This document shows positions 7,661-15,932 of a DNA stretch of 17,529 nucleotides, piece by piece. The notes below the pieces were generated by a model that saw only the letters and a program-made list of their open reading frames with translations, made no database searches and had not been told where the DNA came from. The stretch is from NCBI GenBank assembly GCA_017390825.1, contig JAFPAK010000378.1, positions 1-17,529 of the forward strand, read 5' to 3'. Source of the stretch: Clostridia bacterium. Its GTDB lineage: Bacteria > Bacillota_A > Clostridia > Oscillospirales > Acutalibacteraceae. The stretch's first letter is position 1. Every line of letters begins with the position of its first letter. The translations under genes and the position numbers were made by a program.

Positions 7661-8350
7661 TTGATTATTCTCGGTATAGATTCATCATCTGTAACAGCCT
7701 CCTGCGCCTTAATGCGTGACGGTGAGGTATTATCATCGGAGCTTGTTAATAACGGGCTTACACATTCTCAGACGCTATTGCCTATGATAAAGCGTGTTGT
7801 TGAAGCTGCGGAGATTTCGGTTTGCGATATTGATATTGCGGGTATTACTCAAGGTCCTGGTTCATTTACCGGACTTCGTATCGGAATGTCAACGCTTAAA
7901 GGCATTTGTGCTGCAAATAACACAAAGTGCGTTGGCATTTCAACGCTTGAAGCACTATCAATAGGCGTCTGTGATTTTGACGGTATCGTTTGCGCCGTTA
8001 TGGATGCAAGGGCAGGACAGGTGTACAATGCACTGTTTTTCCGTGGCGAAAGAATGTGTGATGACCGTGCAATCAGTATAGCTGATCTTGAAAAAGAGCT
8101 GAAAGAGCAAAAAAAGCCTGTAATTCTTGTTGGCGATGGCACAGTTTTGTGTTATAATAGATTAAAAGATACGCTGCCTGTAACCATGGCAGAGGAGAAA
8201 AAGAGATACTGTATGGGGACATCGGTTGCCGTGCTTGCACAAAAGTATGCTGCAAATGCGATAGATGCCGAAGATCTTACCCCTGTGTATCTTCGTCTGC
8301 CTCAGGCGCAAAGGGAGCTTAACAACAGAAAGGAATTGACAAACAAATGA
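7661..8350 (+). CDS. tsaB: tRNA t6A37 biosynthesis protein TsaB
   Basis: ASKHA-fold partner of TsaD in the t6A complex; 229 residues. The N-terminus MIILGIDSSS and the hallmark GPGSFTGLRIG (65-75) are clear. The start is TTG 7661, with GGAGG at 7647-7651 nine bases upstream. It follows tsaE after one base and overlaps rpiB by four (ATGA), so the three should be translated together. The rimI and tsaD genes that commonly follow tsaB are absent here and must lie elsewhere if the pathway is complete. Confidence 0.95.
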   Translation: MIILGIDSSSVTASCALMRDGEVLSSELVNNGLTHSQTLLPMIKRVVEAAEISVCDIDIAGITQGPGSFTGLRIGMSTLKGICAANNTKCVGISTLEALSIGVCDFDGIVCAVMDARAGQVYNALFFRGERMCDDRAISIADLEKELKEQKKPVILVGDGTVLCYNRLKDTLPVTMAEEKKRYCMGTSVAVLAQKYAANAIDAEDLTPVYLRLPQAQRELNNRKELTNK

Positions 8351-8787
8351 TAGCTATCGGTTGCGATCACGGCGGTTTTGAGCTTGCCGCAAAAATCATG
8401 AAGCATTTAGACGAGAAGGGAACAAAGTATAAGTATTTCGGTACTTTTGACGGAGGCTCAGTCGATTATCCGGATATTGCGCTTCCGGTTGCCGAAAGCG
8501 TTGCATCGGGCGAGTGCGAAAGAGGAATCCTCGTCTGCGGAACAGGTGTTGGTATGTCCATTGCTGCCAATAAGGTAAATGGTATCCGTGCATCGGTTTG
8601 CTCTGACCACTTCTCTGTAAAATACACAAGACTGCACAACGATTCAAATATTCTATGTCTTGGCGGCAGAGTTCTCGGCGATCTCTTTGCACTTGAGCTT
8701 GTTGACCTTTATCTTGAAACAGAATATGAAGGCGGCAGACATCAGGCAAGACTTGATAAGATCAAAATGATAGAAGAAAAGTATTAA
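8347..8787 (+). CDS. rpiB: ribose-5-phosphate isomerase B
   Basis: Interconverts ribose 5-phosphate and ribulose 5-phosphate in the pentose phosphate pathway; 146 residues, typical for the RpiB/LacAB family. Motifs are GCDHGGFELA (5-14), SVDYPD (38-43), GILVCGTGVGMSI with the catalytic-base Cys at 64, and HNDSNILCLGGR with H97 near the phosphate site. The ATG overlaps the tsaB stop. A galactose-6-phosphate isomerase subunit is a remote alternative, but no tagatose genes are near. It is the last gene of the rightward run and is followed by a strong symmetrical terminator. Confidence 0.94.
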   Translation: MIAIGCDHGGFELAAKIMKHLDEKGTKYKYFGTFDGGSVDYPDIALPVAESVASGECERGILVCGTGVGMSIAANKVNGIRASVCSDHFSVKYTRLHNDSNILCLGGRVLGDLFALELVDLYLETEYEGGRHQARLDKIKMIEEKY

Positions 8788-8802
8788 TAAGTACTAAATT
8801 AT

Positions 8803-8833
8803 TAAAAGCAGACTTCATTGAAGTCTGCTTTTA
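8803..8833. terminator. bidirectional terminator between rpiB and lysA
   Basis: A perfect 14-bp inverted repeat (TAAAAGCAGACTTC at 8803-8816 with GAAGTCTGCTTTTA at 8820-8833) closes a 3-base loop. The A-rich 5' end and T-rich 3' end serve as T tracts on both strands, so it should end both convergent operons. It stops 5 bases before the lysA stop codon. Confidence 0.9.
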
Positions 8834-8837
8834 TCAT

Positions 8838-10130
8838 TTATATATCGTTTCTTATAAGATCCTCATAAGTTTCACGCTTTATTATCACCCGGGCTTGCTT
8901 GTCCTTTATCATAACCATACACGGGCGGGGAATTCGATTGTAATTCGATGCCATCGAATAATTATAAGCACCGGTCGAAAGGACTGCGAGTGTGTCGCCA
9001 ACCTCCGGCTTTTTGATAGCTACATCCGGCTGGATAACATCACCACTCTCACAGCATTTTCCTGCAACGGTGGCAACATAGTCACATTTTTCATCAGCCT
9101 TTGAAGCATTCAACACACTGTACTGTGACTGATATAGAATGTATCTCGGATTATCACCCATGCCGCCGTCAACAGAAACATAGTTACGAACATTCTCAAT
9201 CTCCTTTACACCGCCGACGGTATAAAGTGTGATACCTGCCTCGCCAACAATACTGCGTCCCGGTTCAATGATGATTTTCGGAACTGCAAGACCGTTTTCA
9301 TCACAGTATTTATTAACGGTATGTGCTACATCGTTCATAAATACCTCATATGCTGTAGGATCGTCCTTTTCGGTGTATTTGATACCGAAACCGCCGCCGA
9401 GATTAAGTTCGGGAAGCGTTATATTCAACTCATCCTTTATCTTTTTATAGAAGTTCAACATAACTGTTGCTGCTTCAACAAAAGGCTTGTCCTCAAAAAT
9501 TTGCGAGCCGATATGGCAATGTAAACCGACAAGCTCGATATTATCATATTTAATAGCAGTTTTAACACCTTCATAAGCTTCACCGTTTTCAAGTGCAAAA
9601 CCGAATTTTGAATCTATCTGACCAGTTCTGATGAAATCGTGAGTATGTGCATCAATACCCGGCTTGATACGAAGCATGACGCGCTGCTTTTTTCCATATT
9701 TATTTGCGGTTTTGTTTATTGTATTAAGCTCATAACTGTTATCAGCAATGAATGTGCCGAGATCGGATTTAATTGCAAAATCTATTTCATCGGCAGTTTT
9801 GTTGTTGCCGTGAAAATATATATCGGAAGGGTTGACACCTGCTTTTATAGCGGTATAAAGCTCACCGGCGGATACAACATCAAGTCCAAGTCCTTCATCG
9901 GTCACTACTCTGCACATCTCAAGGCAATTTAAAGCCTTGCTTGCAAAAATAACTTTGCTGTCTTTATAATTACTGCTCATAGTTGTGAGAAACTTACGGC
10001 AGTTTTTTCGAACAGTAGCTTCGTCGATAACATAAAGAGGTGTGCCGAACTTATGCGCAAGTTCTACGGTGTCAACACCACCGATGGTGAGATGTCCGTT
10101 TTCAACGCCGAGACAATCAGATGTAAACAT
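8838..10130 (-). CDS. lysA: diaminopimelate decarboxylase
   Basis: PLP-dependent enzyme that converts meso-diaminopimelate to L-lysine, the last step of lysine synthesis; 430 residues. It has an alanine-racemase-type barrel, with the PLP lysine expected at K66 in the segment VIFASKALNC. It also has HCHIGSQI (204-211), the phosphate-binding GGGFG (245-249), EPGRS (289-293), the active-site CESGD (360-364) and GAYNYSMASNYN (387-398). The ATG at 10128-10130 has AAAGG about 11 bases upstream. It is the last gene of the leftward alaS operon, 28 bases after engB. There is no other lysine gene in the window and no lysine riboswitch before it. Confidence 0.95.
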   Translation of the reverse strand: MFTSDCLGVENGHLTIGGVDTVELAHKFGTPLYVIDEATVRKNCRKFLTTMSSNYKDSKVIFASKALNCLEMCRVVTDEGLGLDVVSAGELYTAIKAGVNPSDIYFHGNNKTADEIDFAIKSDLGTFIADNSYELNTINKTANKYGKKQRVMLRIKPGIDAHTHDFIRTGQIDSKFGFALENGEAYEGVKTAIKYDNIELVGLHCHIGSQIFEDKPFVEAATVMLNFYKKIKDELNITLPELNLGGGFGIKYTEKDDPTAYEVFMNDVAHTVNKYCDENGLAVPKIIIEPGRSIVGEAGITLYTVGGVKEIENVRNYVSVDGGMGDNPRYILYQSQYSVLNASKADEKCDYVATVAGKCCESGDVIQPDVAIKKPEVGDTLAVLSTGAYNYSMASNYNRIPRPCMVMIKDKQARVIIKRETYEDLIRNDI

Positions 10131-10158
10131 TTAGATCAAGACCTTTCCTAGGGGAATA

Positions 10159-10743
10159 TTATTCAACAGATTGAAGAATGTGAGATTTCAATTCCTCAAT
10201 TCCGTCTCCTTTTGTAGATGATACAGGAACATATATTGGCATATGCTCCAAAAATGAAAGTTCACTTTCAAGTGCTGCAAGTCTTTTTGCAGTTTCGGAT
10301 TTATTCAGCTTATCGCACTTTGTAAGCGCAATAATAAACGGAAATCCGCATTCTGCAAGAAAATTCAGCATTTGAATGTCAAGCTTTGTTGGGCTGTGGC
10401 GCATATCAACAAGTTGCACAACAAGGCGTATATCACGCTCACTTGCAAAGTAACCGTCCATAAGCTCTGCCCAACGTGAATGCTCCGAATGTGAAACTTT
10501 GGCGTATCCGTAACCGGGCAGATCAACAAGCCGTGAATCGCCTATGTTGTAGAAATTGATAGTTGCCGTCTTGCCGGGTGTTGAGCTTACCTTGGCAAGC
10601 GACTTTCTGTTGAGCAAGCGGTTGATAAGCGAGGATTTACCTACATTTGATCTGCCTGAAAACACTATTTCCGGTAACTCGGATACAGGCAGTTGCTTTG
10701 AAGTGCCGTATGCCGCTTCAAAATATGCTTTTTCAAACTGCAT
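10159..10743 (-). CDS. engB: ribosome biogenesis GTPase EngB/YsxC/YihA
   Basis: Small TRAFAC GTPase needed for late 50S subunit assembly; 194 residues, normal length. Motifs: G1 GRSNVGKS (30-37), the STPGKTATINFY switch (54-65), G3 DLPGYGYAKVS (74-84), G4 TKCD (141-144) and a G5-like SST (175-177). The DLPGYGYA signature distinguishes EngB from Era and EngA. GAGGT lies about 8 bases before the ATG. Gene symbols ysxC and yihA are synonyms. Confidence 0.96.
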   Translation of the reverse strand: MQFEKAYFEAAYGTSKQLPVSELPEIVFSGRSNVGKSSLINRLLNRKSLAKVSSTPGKTATINFYNIGDSRLVDLPGYGYAKVSHSEHSRWAELMDGYFASERDIRLVVQLVDMRHSPTKLDIQMLNFLAECGFPFIIALTKCDKLNKSETAKRLAALESELSFLEHMPIYVPVSSTKGDGIEELKSHILQSVE

Positions 10744-10754
10744 TAATATTTACC

Positions 10755-11294
10755 TCAATCATTAATAATCAGGGGCAGCGGCTCAAGATATATAATATCG
10801 TCACGATCCTTTGAGTCACCCTCTGCGAGAACCGCACAAGCAGCGGCTTCAACAGCACCTGCTGCATTACATAGTTCACGCACTGCAACGAGTGATTCGC
10901 CTGTGCTGATAACATCATCAACTATAAGCACGCGCTTGCCGCGAATTTCATCTGCATCCTGCTTGCCGAGATACAAGCGCTGCTCCTTTTCGGTGGTAAT
11001 GGATTTAACACTTACCGAAATAGGATCTGCCATATAAAGCTTTGGACCTTTTCTTGCAACAAAATATTTCTTGCCGCTCTGCCTTGACATTTCGTATGCA
11101 AGCGGAATAGACTTTGCTTCAGGAGTGATAATGTAATCAAATTCCGGTACTTTTTTAAGCAGTTCTTCGGCGGCTGCTACTGTTATTTCAGCATCGCCGA
11201 AAAGAATGAATGCAGCAATCGAGATCTTGTCATTGATAGGGAATATCTCAAGCTCTCTTTCAAGACCTGCAATAGTCATTTTGTAGGTTTTCAT
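10755..11294 (-). CDS. Apt-like phosphoribosyltransferase family protein
   Basis: Type I phosphoribosyltransferase of 179 residues. The PRPP-binding motif VLIVDDVISTGES is at 122-134. The central part (IITPEAKSIPLAYEMS, then FVARKGPKLY) resembles adenine phosphoribosyltransferase. The first 40 residues (MKTYKMTIAGLERELEIFPI) differ from canonical Apt, so I would not assign adenine as substrate; xanthine or another purine is equally possible. I chose ATG 11294, with AGAGG 8 bases upstream. A GTG at 11303 in the same frame would use the ribosome site itself as codon. It lies 12 bases after the HIT gene and 11 before engB in the operon. Confidence 0.85.
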   Translation of the reverse strand: MKTYKMTIAGLERELEIFPINDKISIAAFILFGDAEITVAAAEELLKKVPEFDYIITPEAKSIPLAYEMSRQSGKKYFVARKGPKLYMADPISVSVKSITTEKEQRLYLGKQDADEIRGKRVLIVDDVISTGESLVAVRELCNAAGAVEAAACAVLAEGDSKDRDDIIYLEPLPLIIND

Positions 11295-11306
11295 AAAAAA
11301 CACCTC

Positions 11307-11645
11307 TTATGCCATACTTTCAGACAATTGCTTGCCGGAAAGCAGATGAAAATGTATATGCTTAACGCTTTGGCAGCCGTATTCACCGCTGTTTGTTACG
11401 ATGCGGAAGCCGTTGTTAAGACTGTTTTCTTTTGCGATGATTGCTGCTGCTTCAAATACCGCCTTTACAATGTCGCTGTTTTCAGCAGTTATATCGGCAG
11501 CAGATTCAATGTGCATTTTCGGCACTATAAGTGCATGAAAAGGGGCTTGTGGATTGATATCCGCAAATGCATATACCTTTTCATCCTCATATATTTTTGT
11601 TGATGGTATCGAACCTTCAATTATTTTGCAAAATAAGCAATCCAT
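11307..11645 (-). CDS. HIT-family nucleotide phosphohydrolase/transferase (HinT-like)
   Basis: Histidine-triad protein of 112 residues. The catalytic HxHxH motif is HIHFH (96-100), preceded by the usual QSVKHIHFHLL context. The N-terminal CLFCKII (3-9) is typical of the Hint branch, whose members hydrolyse nucleoside 5'-phosphoramidates and aminoacyl-adenylates. The position directly after alaS fits a role in handling aminoacyl-AMP or related adducts, but that is inference. ATG 11645 is preferred because AAAGGTG precedes it at about 6 bases; a GTG at 11654 is in frame but overlaps the ribosome site. The alaS stop lies 11 bases upstream. Confidence 0.92.
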   Translation of the reverse strand: MDCLFCKIIEGSIPSTKIYEDEKVYAFADINPQAPFHALIVPKMHIESAADITAENSDIVKAVFEAAAIIAKENSLNNGFRIVTNSGEYGCQSVKHIHFHLLSGKQLSESMA

Positions 11646-11656
11646 ATTTATCACCT

Positions 11657-14275
11657 TTAAATATTTTCAAGTAAAGACTTAACATTGTCAAGCGCAGCGT
11701 TAATTTTTGAAGCATCCTTTGCACCTGCCATTGCGCTATCGGGGCGACCGCCACCGCTACCGCCGCAGATTTTAGCAGTTTCTCTTATGATATTTCCTGC
11801 ATGAGCGCCGTTCTTGACAGCGTCCTTGCCGCAGCATGCGCAGAATGTGACCTTGCCGTTGGAACTTGAGCAAAGCACTGCCACAACATCAGGGATGTCT
11901 GACTTAAAGCTGTCACACATTGAGCGGAGCGTATCAGCATCAGCACCGCTGACCTCTGCGGTGATAAGCTTGAATGAGCCTACAGCTATTGCGTTGTCTT
12001 CAAGTGAGCCTGCTGCTTTTGCTGCAAGACTTGCATTGATAGCGTCAAGCTCGCTTTGTACTGCTTTAAGATCAGCCGCATTCTGACGGATCTTGATAAG
12101 CATTTCATCGGCATTTGCTGCTTTTACTTCTGCACAAGCCTTGTTGATATATTCATTTTTAGTGTTGATAACATTAAGCACACCGTTTCCGGTAACAGCT
12201 TCAATACGGCGTACACCTGATGCAACAGAGCCTTCGGATACGATATAGAAAAGACCGAGCTGTGCTGTGTTGGTTGCGTGAGTACCGCCGCAAAATTCAA
12301 TTGAATTGCCTGCAGTAACAACTCTTACAACGTCACCGTACTTTTCACCGAACAGCGCCATTGCGCCGCTCTTCTTTGCTTCTTCAATAGGCATTTCCTC
12401 GGTAGTTACGGGAATAGCTGCAAGGATGTTCTCATTAACCAACGCACTTACCTTGTTAAGTTCTTCCTCTGTAAGAGCAGAGAAATGGGTAAAGTCAAAC
12501 CGCATATGCTCGTCACTTACAAGCTGACCTGCCTGCTCAACATGCTTGCCGAGCACAGTGCGCAGCGCATTCTGTAAAAGATGTGCTGCGGTGTGGTTAC
12601 GCATAGTAGCTCTGCGTTTGGCTACATCGATTTCAGCGCTTACATTTGCATCAACAGTAAATCCGCCTGATACAACAGTACCCTTGTGCATATAAACGCC
12701 TTCAGCATTTTTTACTGTGTCGTTCACCTTAAATTCTCCGCTGTCAGTTCTGATTATGCCCTTATCACCAACCTGACCGCCGCTTGTAGCATAAAACGGA
12801 GTTTTTGAAAGCACGATAACTGCATCATCACCGCTCTTTATCTGTGATGTAGCCTCACCCTCACATATAAGAGCAAGGATCGTTGCATCACACTTATCCT
12901 CTGTATAGCCTACAAATTCAGTTGCTGCGCAGTCAAACTGCAAATCGTTGGAAGCCCAGCTTTCGCCGTCAGCCGCTTTGCGTGCAGCTCTTGCACGCTC
13001 ACGCTGCTGCTTCATAAGCTCTGAAAATTCATCTTCATTTACAGTAATTCCCTGCTCCTCGAGGATGTCTTTAGTAAGATCAAGCGGGAAACCGTAGGTA
13101 TCGTAAAGACGGAATGCATCTTCACCAGACATTACACCATCTTTAATATTTTTCTGCATTTCAGAAAGCAGAGAAAGTCCCTGATCGATAGTTTTGCCAA
13201 AAGATTCTTCTTCCTTTTTGATAAGAGTTTTGATAAACTCACTCTTTTGGACAAGCTCGGGATATGCAGTTTTGTTTTCCTCAATAACTGTATCGCAGAT
13301 TTTGTAAAGGAATTCGCCCTTGATGCCGAGCAGTCTGCCATGACGTGCGGCACGGCGGAGAAGACGGCGGAGAACATATCCTCTGCCTTCGTTAGAGGGC
13401 ATAACGCCGTCACCTACCATAAATGTTGTTGAACGGATATGGTCGGTTATTACACGAAGGGAAATATCTGTTTTTTCATCATCACCGTAATTTACACCGG
13501 CAATTCTTGAGATGTGCTTCATTATATTCTGAACGGTATCAACCTCAAACAGATTGTTTACATCCTGCATAATGCATGCCAAACGCTCAAGACCCATACC
13601 TGTATCAATATTAGGATGGTCAAGAGGAGTGTAATTGTTGTTACCGTCATTATCAAACTGCGTGAATACAAGATTCCAGAACTCGACAAATCGGTCGCAT
13701 TCGCAACCTACACCGCAATCCGGACTGCCGCAACCATATTTTTCGCCACGGTCAAAATAAAGCTCTGAACAAGGGCCGCAGGGACCTGAACCGTGCTCCC
13801 AGAAATTGTCCTCCTTGCCAAGACGCACAATGCGTTCAGCGGGGAAGCCTACTTCCTTTGTCCAAATATCAAAAGCTTCATCATCACTTTCATAGATAGA
13901 TATCCAGATGCGCTCGGGTGGAAGCTCGATAACCTTTGTGCAGAATTCCCAAGCCCATGCGGTTGCTTCATGCTTGAAATAGTCGCCGAATGAGAAGTTG
14001 CCGAGCATTTCAAAATAAGTGCCGTGGCGTGCTGTCTTTCCAACACGCTCAATATCGGGTGTACGAATACATTTCTGACAGGTAGTAACCCTCTTTCTGG
14101 GGGGAGTAACTTCACCTGTAAAATATTTTTTCATCGGCGCCATGCCGGAATTGATAAGTAAAAGGCTGTTATCATTATGCGGAACAAGCGAAAAACTTGA
14201 AAGACGCAGATGACCCTTTGACTCATAAAAACTCAAATATTTTTCTCTTAATTCGTTAAGTCCTGTCCATTTCAT
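11657..14275 (-). CDS. alaS: alanyl-tRNA synthetase
   Basis: Class II synthetase that charges tRNA(Ala); 872 residues, normal length. Catalytic domain signatures include ARHGTYFEMLGNFSFGDYF near residue 85-105 and motif 3 GMGLERL near 230. The editing domain has HTAAH (H561, H565) and CGGTH (C662, H666), the four zinc ligands that clear mischarged Ser/Gly-tRNA. The C-terminal C-Ala domain ends with GGSGGGRPDSAMAGAK. ATG 14275 is 11 bases after AAGGAG. An in-frame TTG at 14284 would be only 2 bases from that site and is less likely. It is the first gene of the leftward operon; the leader has a perfect promoter and a bulged hairpin. Confidence 0.97.
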   Translation of the reverse strand: MKWTGLNELREKYLSFYESKGHLRLSSFSLVPHNDNSLLLINSGMAPMKKYFTGEVTPPRKRVTTCQKCIRTPDIERVGKTARHGTYFEMLGNFSFGDYFKHEATAWAWEFCTKVIELPPERIWISIYESDDEAFDIWTKEVGFPAERIVRLGKEDNFWEHGSGPCGPCSELYFDRGEKYGCGSPDCGVGCECDRFVEFWNLVFTQFDNDGNNNYTPLDHPNIDTGMGLERLACIMQDVNNLFEVDTVQNIMKHISRIAGVNYGDDEKTDISLRVITDHIRSTTFMVGDGVMPSNEGRGYVLRRLLRRAARHGRLLGIKGEFLYKICDTVIEENKTAYPELVQKSEFIKTLIKKEEESFGKTIDQGLSLLSEMQKNIKDGVMSGEDAFRLYDTYGFPLDLTKDILEEQGITVNEDEFSELMKQQRERARAARKAADGESWASNDLQFDCAATEFVGYTEDKCDATILALICEGEATSQIKSGDDAVIVLSKTPFYATSGGQVGDKGIIRTDSGEFKVNDTVKNAEGVYMHKGTVVSGGFTVDANVSAEIDVAKRRATMRNHTAAHLLQNALRTVLGKHVEQAGQLVSDEHMRFDFTHFSALTEEELNKVSALVNENILAAIPVTTEEMPIEEAKKSGAMALFGEKYGDVVRVVTAGNSIEFCGGTHATNTAQLGLFYIVSEGSVASGVRRIEAVTGNGVLNVINTKNEYINKACAEVKAANADEMLIKIRQNAADLKAVQSELDAINASLAAKAAGSLEDNAIAVGSFKLITAEVSGADADTLRSMCDSFKSDIPDVVAVLCSSSNGKVTFCACCGKDAVKNGAHAGNIIRETAKICGGSGGGRPDSAMAGAKDASKINAALDNVKSLLENI

Positions 14276-14308
14276 TGCAATCAATGCTCCTTAATAAAAT
14301 CATACAGT

Positions 14309-14341
14309 AAGATAGGCTGAAATCGCATTTTTCGCCATCTT
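14309..14341 (-). promoter_or_regulatory. bulged hairpin in the alaS leader
   Basis: Read on the minus strand, AAGAT-GGC-GAAA pairs with TTTC-A-GCC-T-ATCTT around a 7-base loop. That is 12 bp with two single-base bulges. It starts about 7 bases after the predicted transcription start and ends about 33 bases before the alaS ATG. No T run follows, so it is not a terminator. It could stabilise the mRNA or bind a regulator, perhaps AlaS itself. It is not a T-box: the conserved T-box sequence and the length are missing. Confidence 0.45.
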
Positions 14342-14354
14342 ATACATCTAATAT

Positions 14355-14383
14355 ATTATAAATGCCCGACGGAGGTTTGTCAA
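14355..14383 (-). promoter_or_regulatory. consensus sigma-A promoter of the alaS operon
   Basis: On the minus strand a perfect TTGACA (14383-14378) and a perfect TATAAT (14360-14355) are separated by 17 bases. Transcription should start near 14348, giving a leader of about 70 bases. This is the best promoter in the window and matches the expected high expression of alaS and engB. Confidence 0.85.
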
Positions 14384-14414
14384 CATAAAACGGCAATTAA
14401 TTACTGCTTTGCAC

Positions 14415-14443
14415 TTGATTTTTTTACCTTTGTGACATATAAT
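14415..14443 (+). promoter_or_regulatory. promoter of the coaX operon
   Basis: TTGATT (14415-14420) and TATAAT (14438-14443) are separated by 17 bases. The start of transcription should be near 14450, leaving a leader of about 26 bases that contains a strong GGAGGT ribosome site. The promoter is back to back with that of alaS, about 30 bases away. Confidence 0.75.
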
Positions 14444-14475
14444 AATACAATAGAAAATCGGCTTGGAGGTAAATT

Positions 14476-15240
14476 ATGCTTCTTTGTGTTGATATAGGCA
14501 ACTCAAACATCACACTCGGTGTTTATGAGGGAGAGACCCTTAGATTTGTTGCCAGACTTGCTACCGATCGACTTAAAACCGGCGATCAGTATGCGGTTGA
14601 GCTTCGCAATATCTTTCATATTTACGATATTTCAACAAAGGAAATTTCCGGCTCATGTCTGGCGTCTGTCGTACCGTCGGTAGGAAGAGCGCTGCGTACG
14701 GCCGTTGAGCTTGTGACCGGTAAAAAACCGCTTGTTGTAGGTCCCGGTGTAAAGTCAGGACTTAATATCAAGATAGATAATCCCGCACAACTCGGTGCAG
14801 ATCTTGTTGCAGGCGGTGTTGCGGCAGTTGCAATGTATCCGCTGCCCTGCATTATATTTGATCTAGGCACAGCTACCACAATCAGCGTTATTGATAAGCA
14901 TGCAAATTACCTCGGCGGTTCTATTTCCGCAGGTGTCGGCATTTCGCATGAAGCACTGACTAACCGCACTTCACTTCTTCAGTCAGTCGAGATTGATACG
15001 CCGAAAAGCGTTATCGGCTCAAATACTATTGACTGTATTCAGTCTGGACTTATCTTCGGTTGTGCTTCAATGCTTGACGGTATGGCAGAGCGCATTGAAG
15101 AAAAACTTGGGGAAAAGGCAACACTTGTTGCAACCGGAGGTCTTGCTCCGGAGATAATAAAGAACTGTAAGCGTAAGATCGAATATTGTGATAATCTTTT
15201 GCTTGAGGGCTTGCGTATTATCTATAACAAGAACAAGTAG
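14476..15240 (+). CDS. coaX: type III pantothenate kinase
   Basis: Phosphorylates pantothenate in the first step of coenzyme A synthesis; ASKHA-fold enzyme of 254 residues, normal length. Motifs: DIGNSNITLGVY (6-17, with the phosphate-binding Asp at 6), the pantothenate-site segment GADLVA (107-112, catalytic-base Asp at 109), DLGTATT (129-135), the GSNT segment at 181-184 and TGGLAP (220-225). GGAGGT lies 5 bases before the ATG. The gene following it encodes a vitamin-transporter subunit, consistent with pantothenate uptake and use. The stop is TAG, and the same frame stays open through the 81-base spacer into the next gene. Confidence 0.96.
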   Translation: MLLCVDIGNSNITLGVYEGETLRFVARLATDRLKTGDQYAVELRNIFHIYDISTKEISGSCLASVVPSVGRALRTAVELVTGKKPLVVGPGVKSGLNIKIDNPAQLGADLVAGGVAAVAMYPLPCIIFDLGTATTISVIDKHANYLGGSISAGVGISHEALTNRTSLLQSVEIDTPKSVIGSNTIDCIQSGLIFGCASMLDGMAERIEEKLGEKATLVATGGLAPEIIKNCKRKIEYCDNLLLEGLRIIYNKNK

Positions 15241-15321
15241 ATTTTAGAGGCAAAATACACTGCCTTTAAAAAATATATTGCGCTGCATCCTTTAAGTGAG
15301 CAGCAGCAGGAGGAATTTAAT

Positions 15322-15927
15322 ATGAGTAGAAAAAGTAAGAAGACATTGAAGCTTGTCGAACTTGCAATATTTATTGCAATTGTGTTTGTGCTTCAGATCG
15401 TAGGAACTGTATTTCCGTTGAGCTTTCTCGGTGTATCAATGAGCTTTGTGCTGATACCCATTGTGGTAGGCGGAATACTTACAGGGCGTTCAGGCGGTGC
15501 AGTACTCGGATTTGTGTTCGGAATTGCAACCGTGATAGGGGGAGTATCAGGTATGGATACTTTCACTGCGGCGCTTATCAATTTCAATGCGTCAACAGCA
15601 GTTTGGACGATGCTTTTGTGTGTTGTAAAAGCTACGGCAGCAGGCTTTTTAGCAGCAGCAGTTTATCAACTTATTGAAAAGAAAAACAGATATGCTGCTG
15701 TATTTGCAGCAGCAATTACAGCACCCGTTGTTAATACAGGTTTATTCGTGCTGGGTTCGTTGACTGTGCTTTCAGATGCTATTTCAACGAGTTTTGCAGG
15801 TGGGGAAAACCTTATAACATTCGTACTTATTGTGCTTGCGGGCAAAAACTTTATTGCAGAGCTGCTTATCAATGTTATCTTTGCACCTGCTATATACAGC
15901 GTTATTTCAGCAGTCAAGAAAGGCTGA
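15322..15927 (+). CDS. ECF transporter S component, probably for pantothenate
   Basis: Substrate-binding membrane subunit of an energy-coupling factor transporter, 201 residues with about six hydrophobic segments (near 11-31, 34-53, 57-76, 90-117, 124-150 and 164-196) and positively charged ends. The pattern FVLIPIVVGGILTGRSGGAVLGF near residues 42-64 is typical of the S-component family that includes PanT. The position directly after coaX suggests pantothenate, but substrate is inferred from context only. The shared EcfA/A'/T module is not in the window, as expected for a group II system. AGGAGG lies 7 bases before ATG 15322. Confidence 0.85.
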   Translation: MSRKSKKTLKLVELAIFIAIVFVLQIVGTVFPLSFLGVSMSFVLIPIVVGGILTGRSGGAVLGFVFGIATVIGGVSGMDTFTAALINFNASTAVWTMLLCVVKATAAGFLAAAVYQLIEKKNRYAAVFAAAITAPVVNTGLFVLGSLTVLSDAISTSFAGGENLITFVLIVLAGKNFIAELLINVIFAPAIYSVISAVKKG

Positions 15928-15932
15928 TTTTT

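Noticed and set aside
14285..14475. Possible T-box or other riboswitch between alaS and coaX
   Set aside because: The conserved T-box sequence is absent, the leader is too short, and no terminator/antiterminator pair is visible.
15241..15321. Possible riboswitch or terminator between coaX and the S-component gene
   Set aside because: Only a 5-bp AGGCA/TGCCT stem with an 8-base loop and no T run is present (15248-15265); too weak to call.
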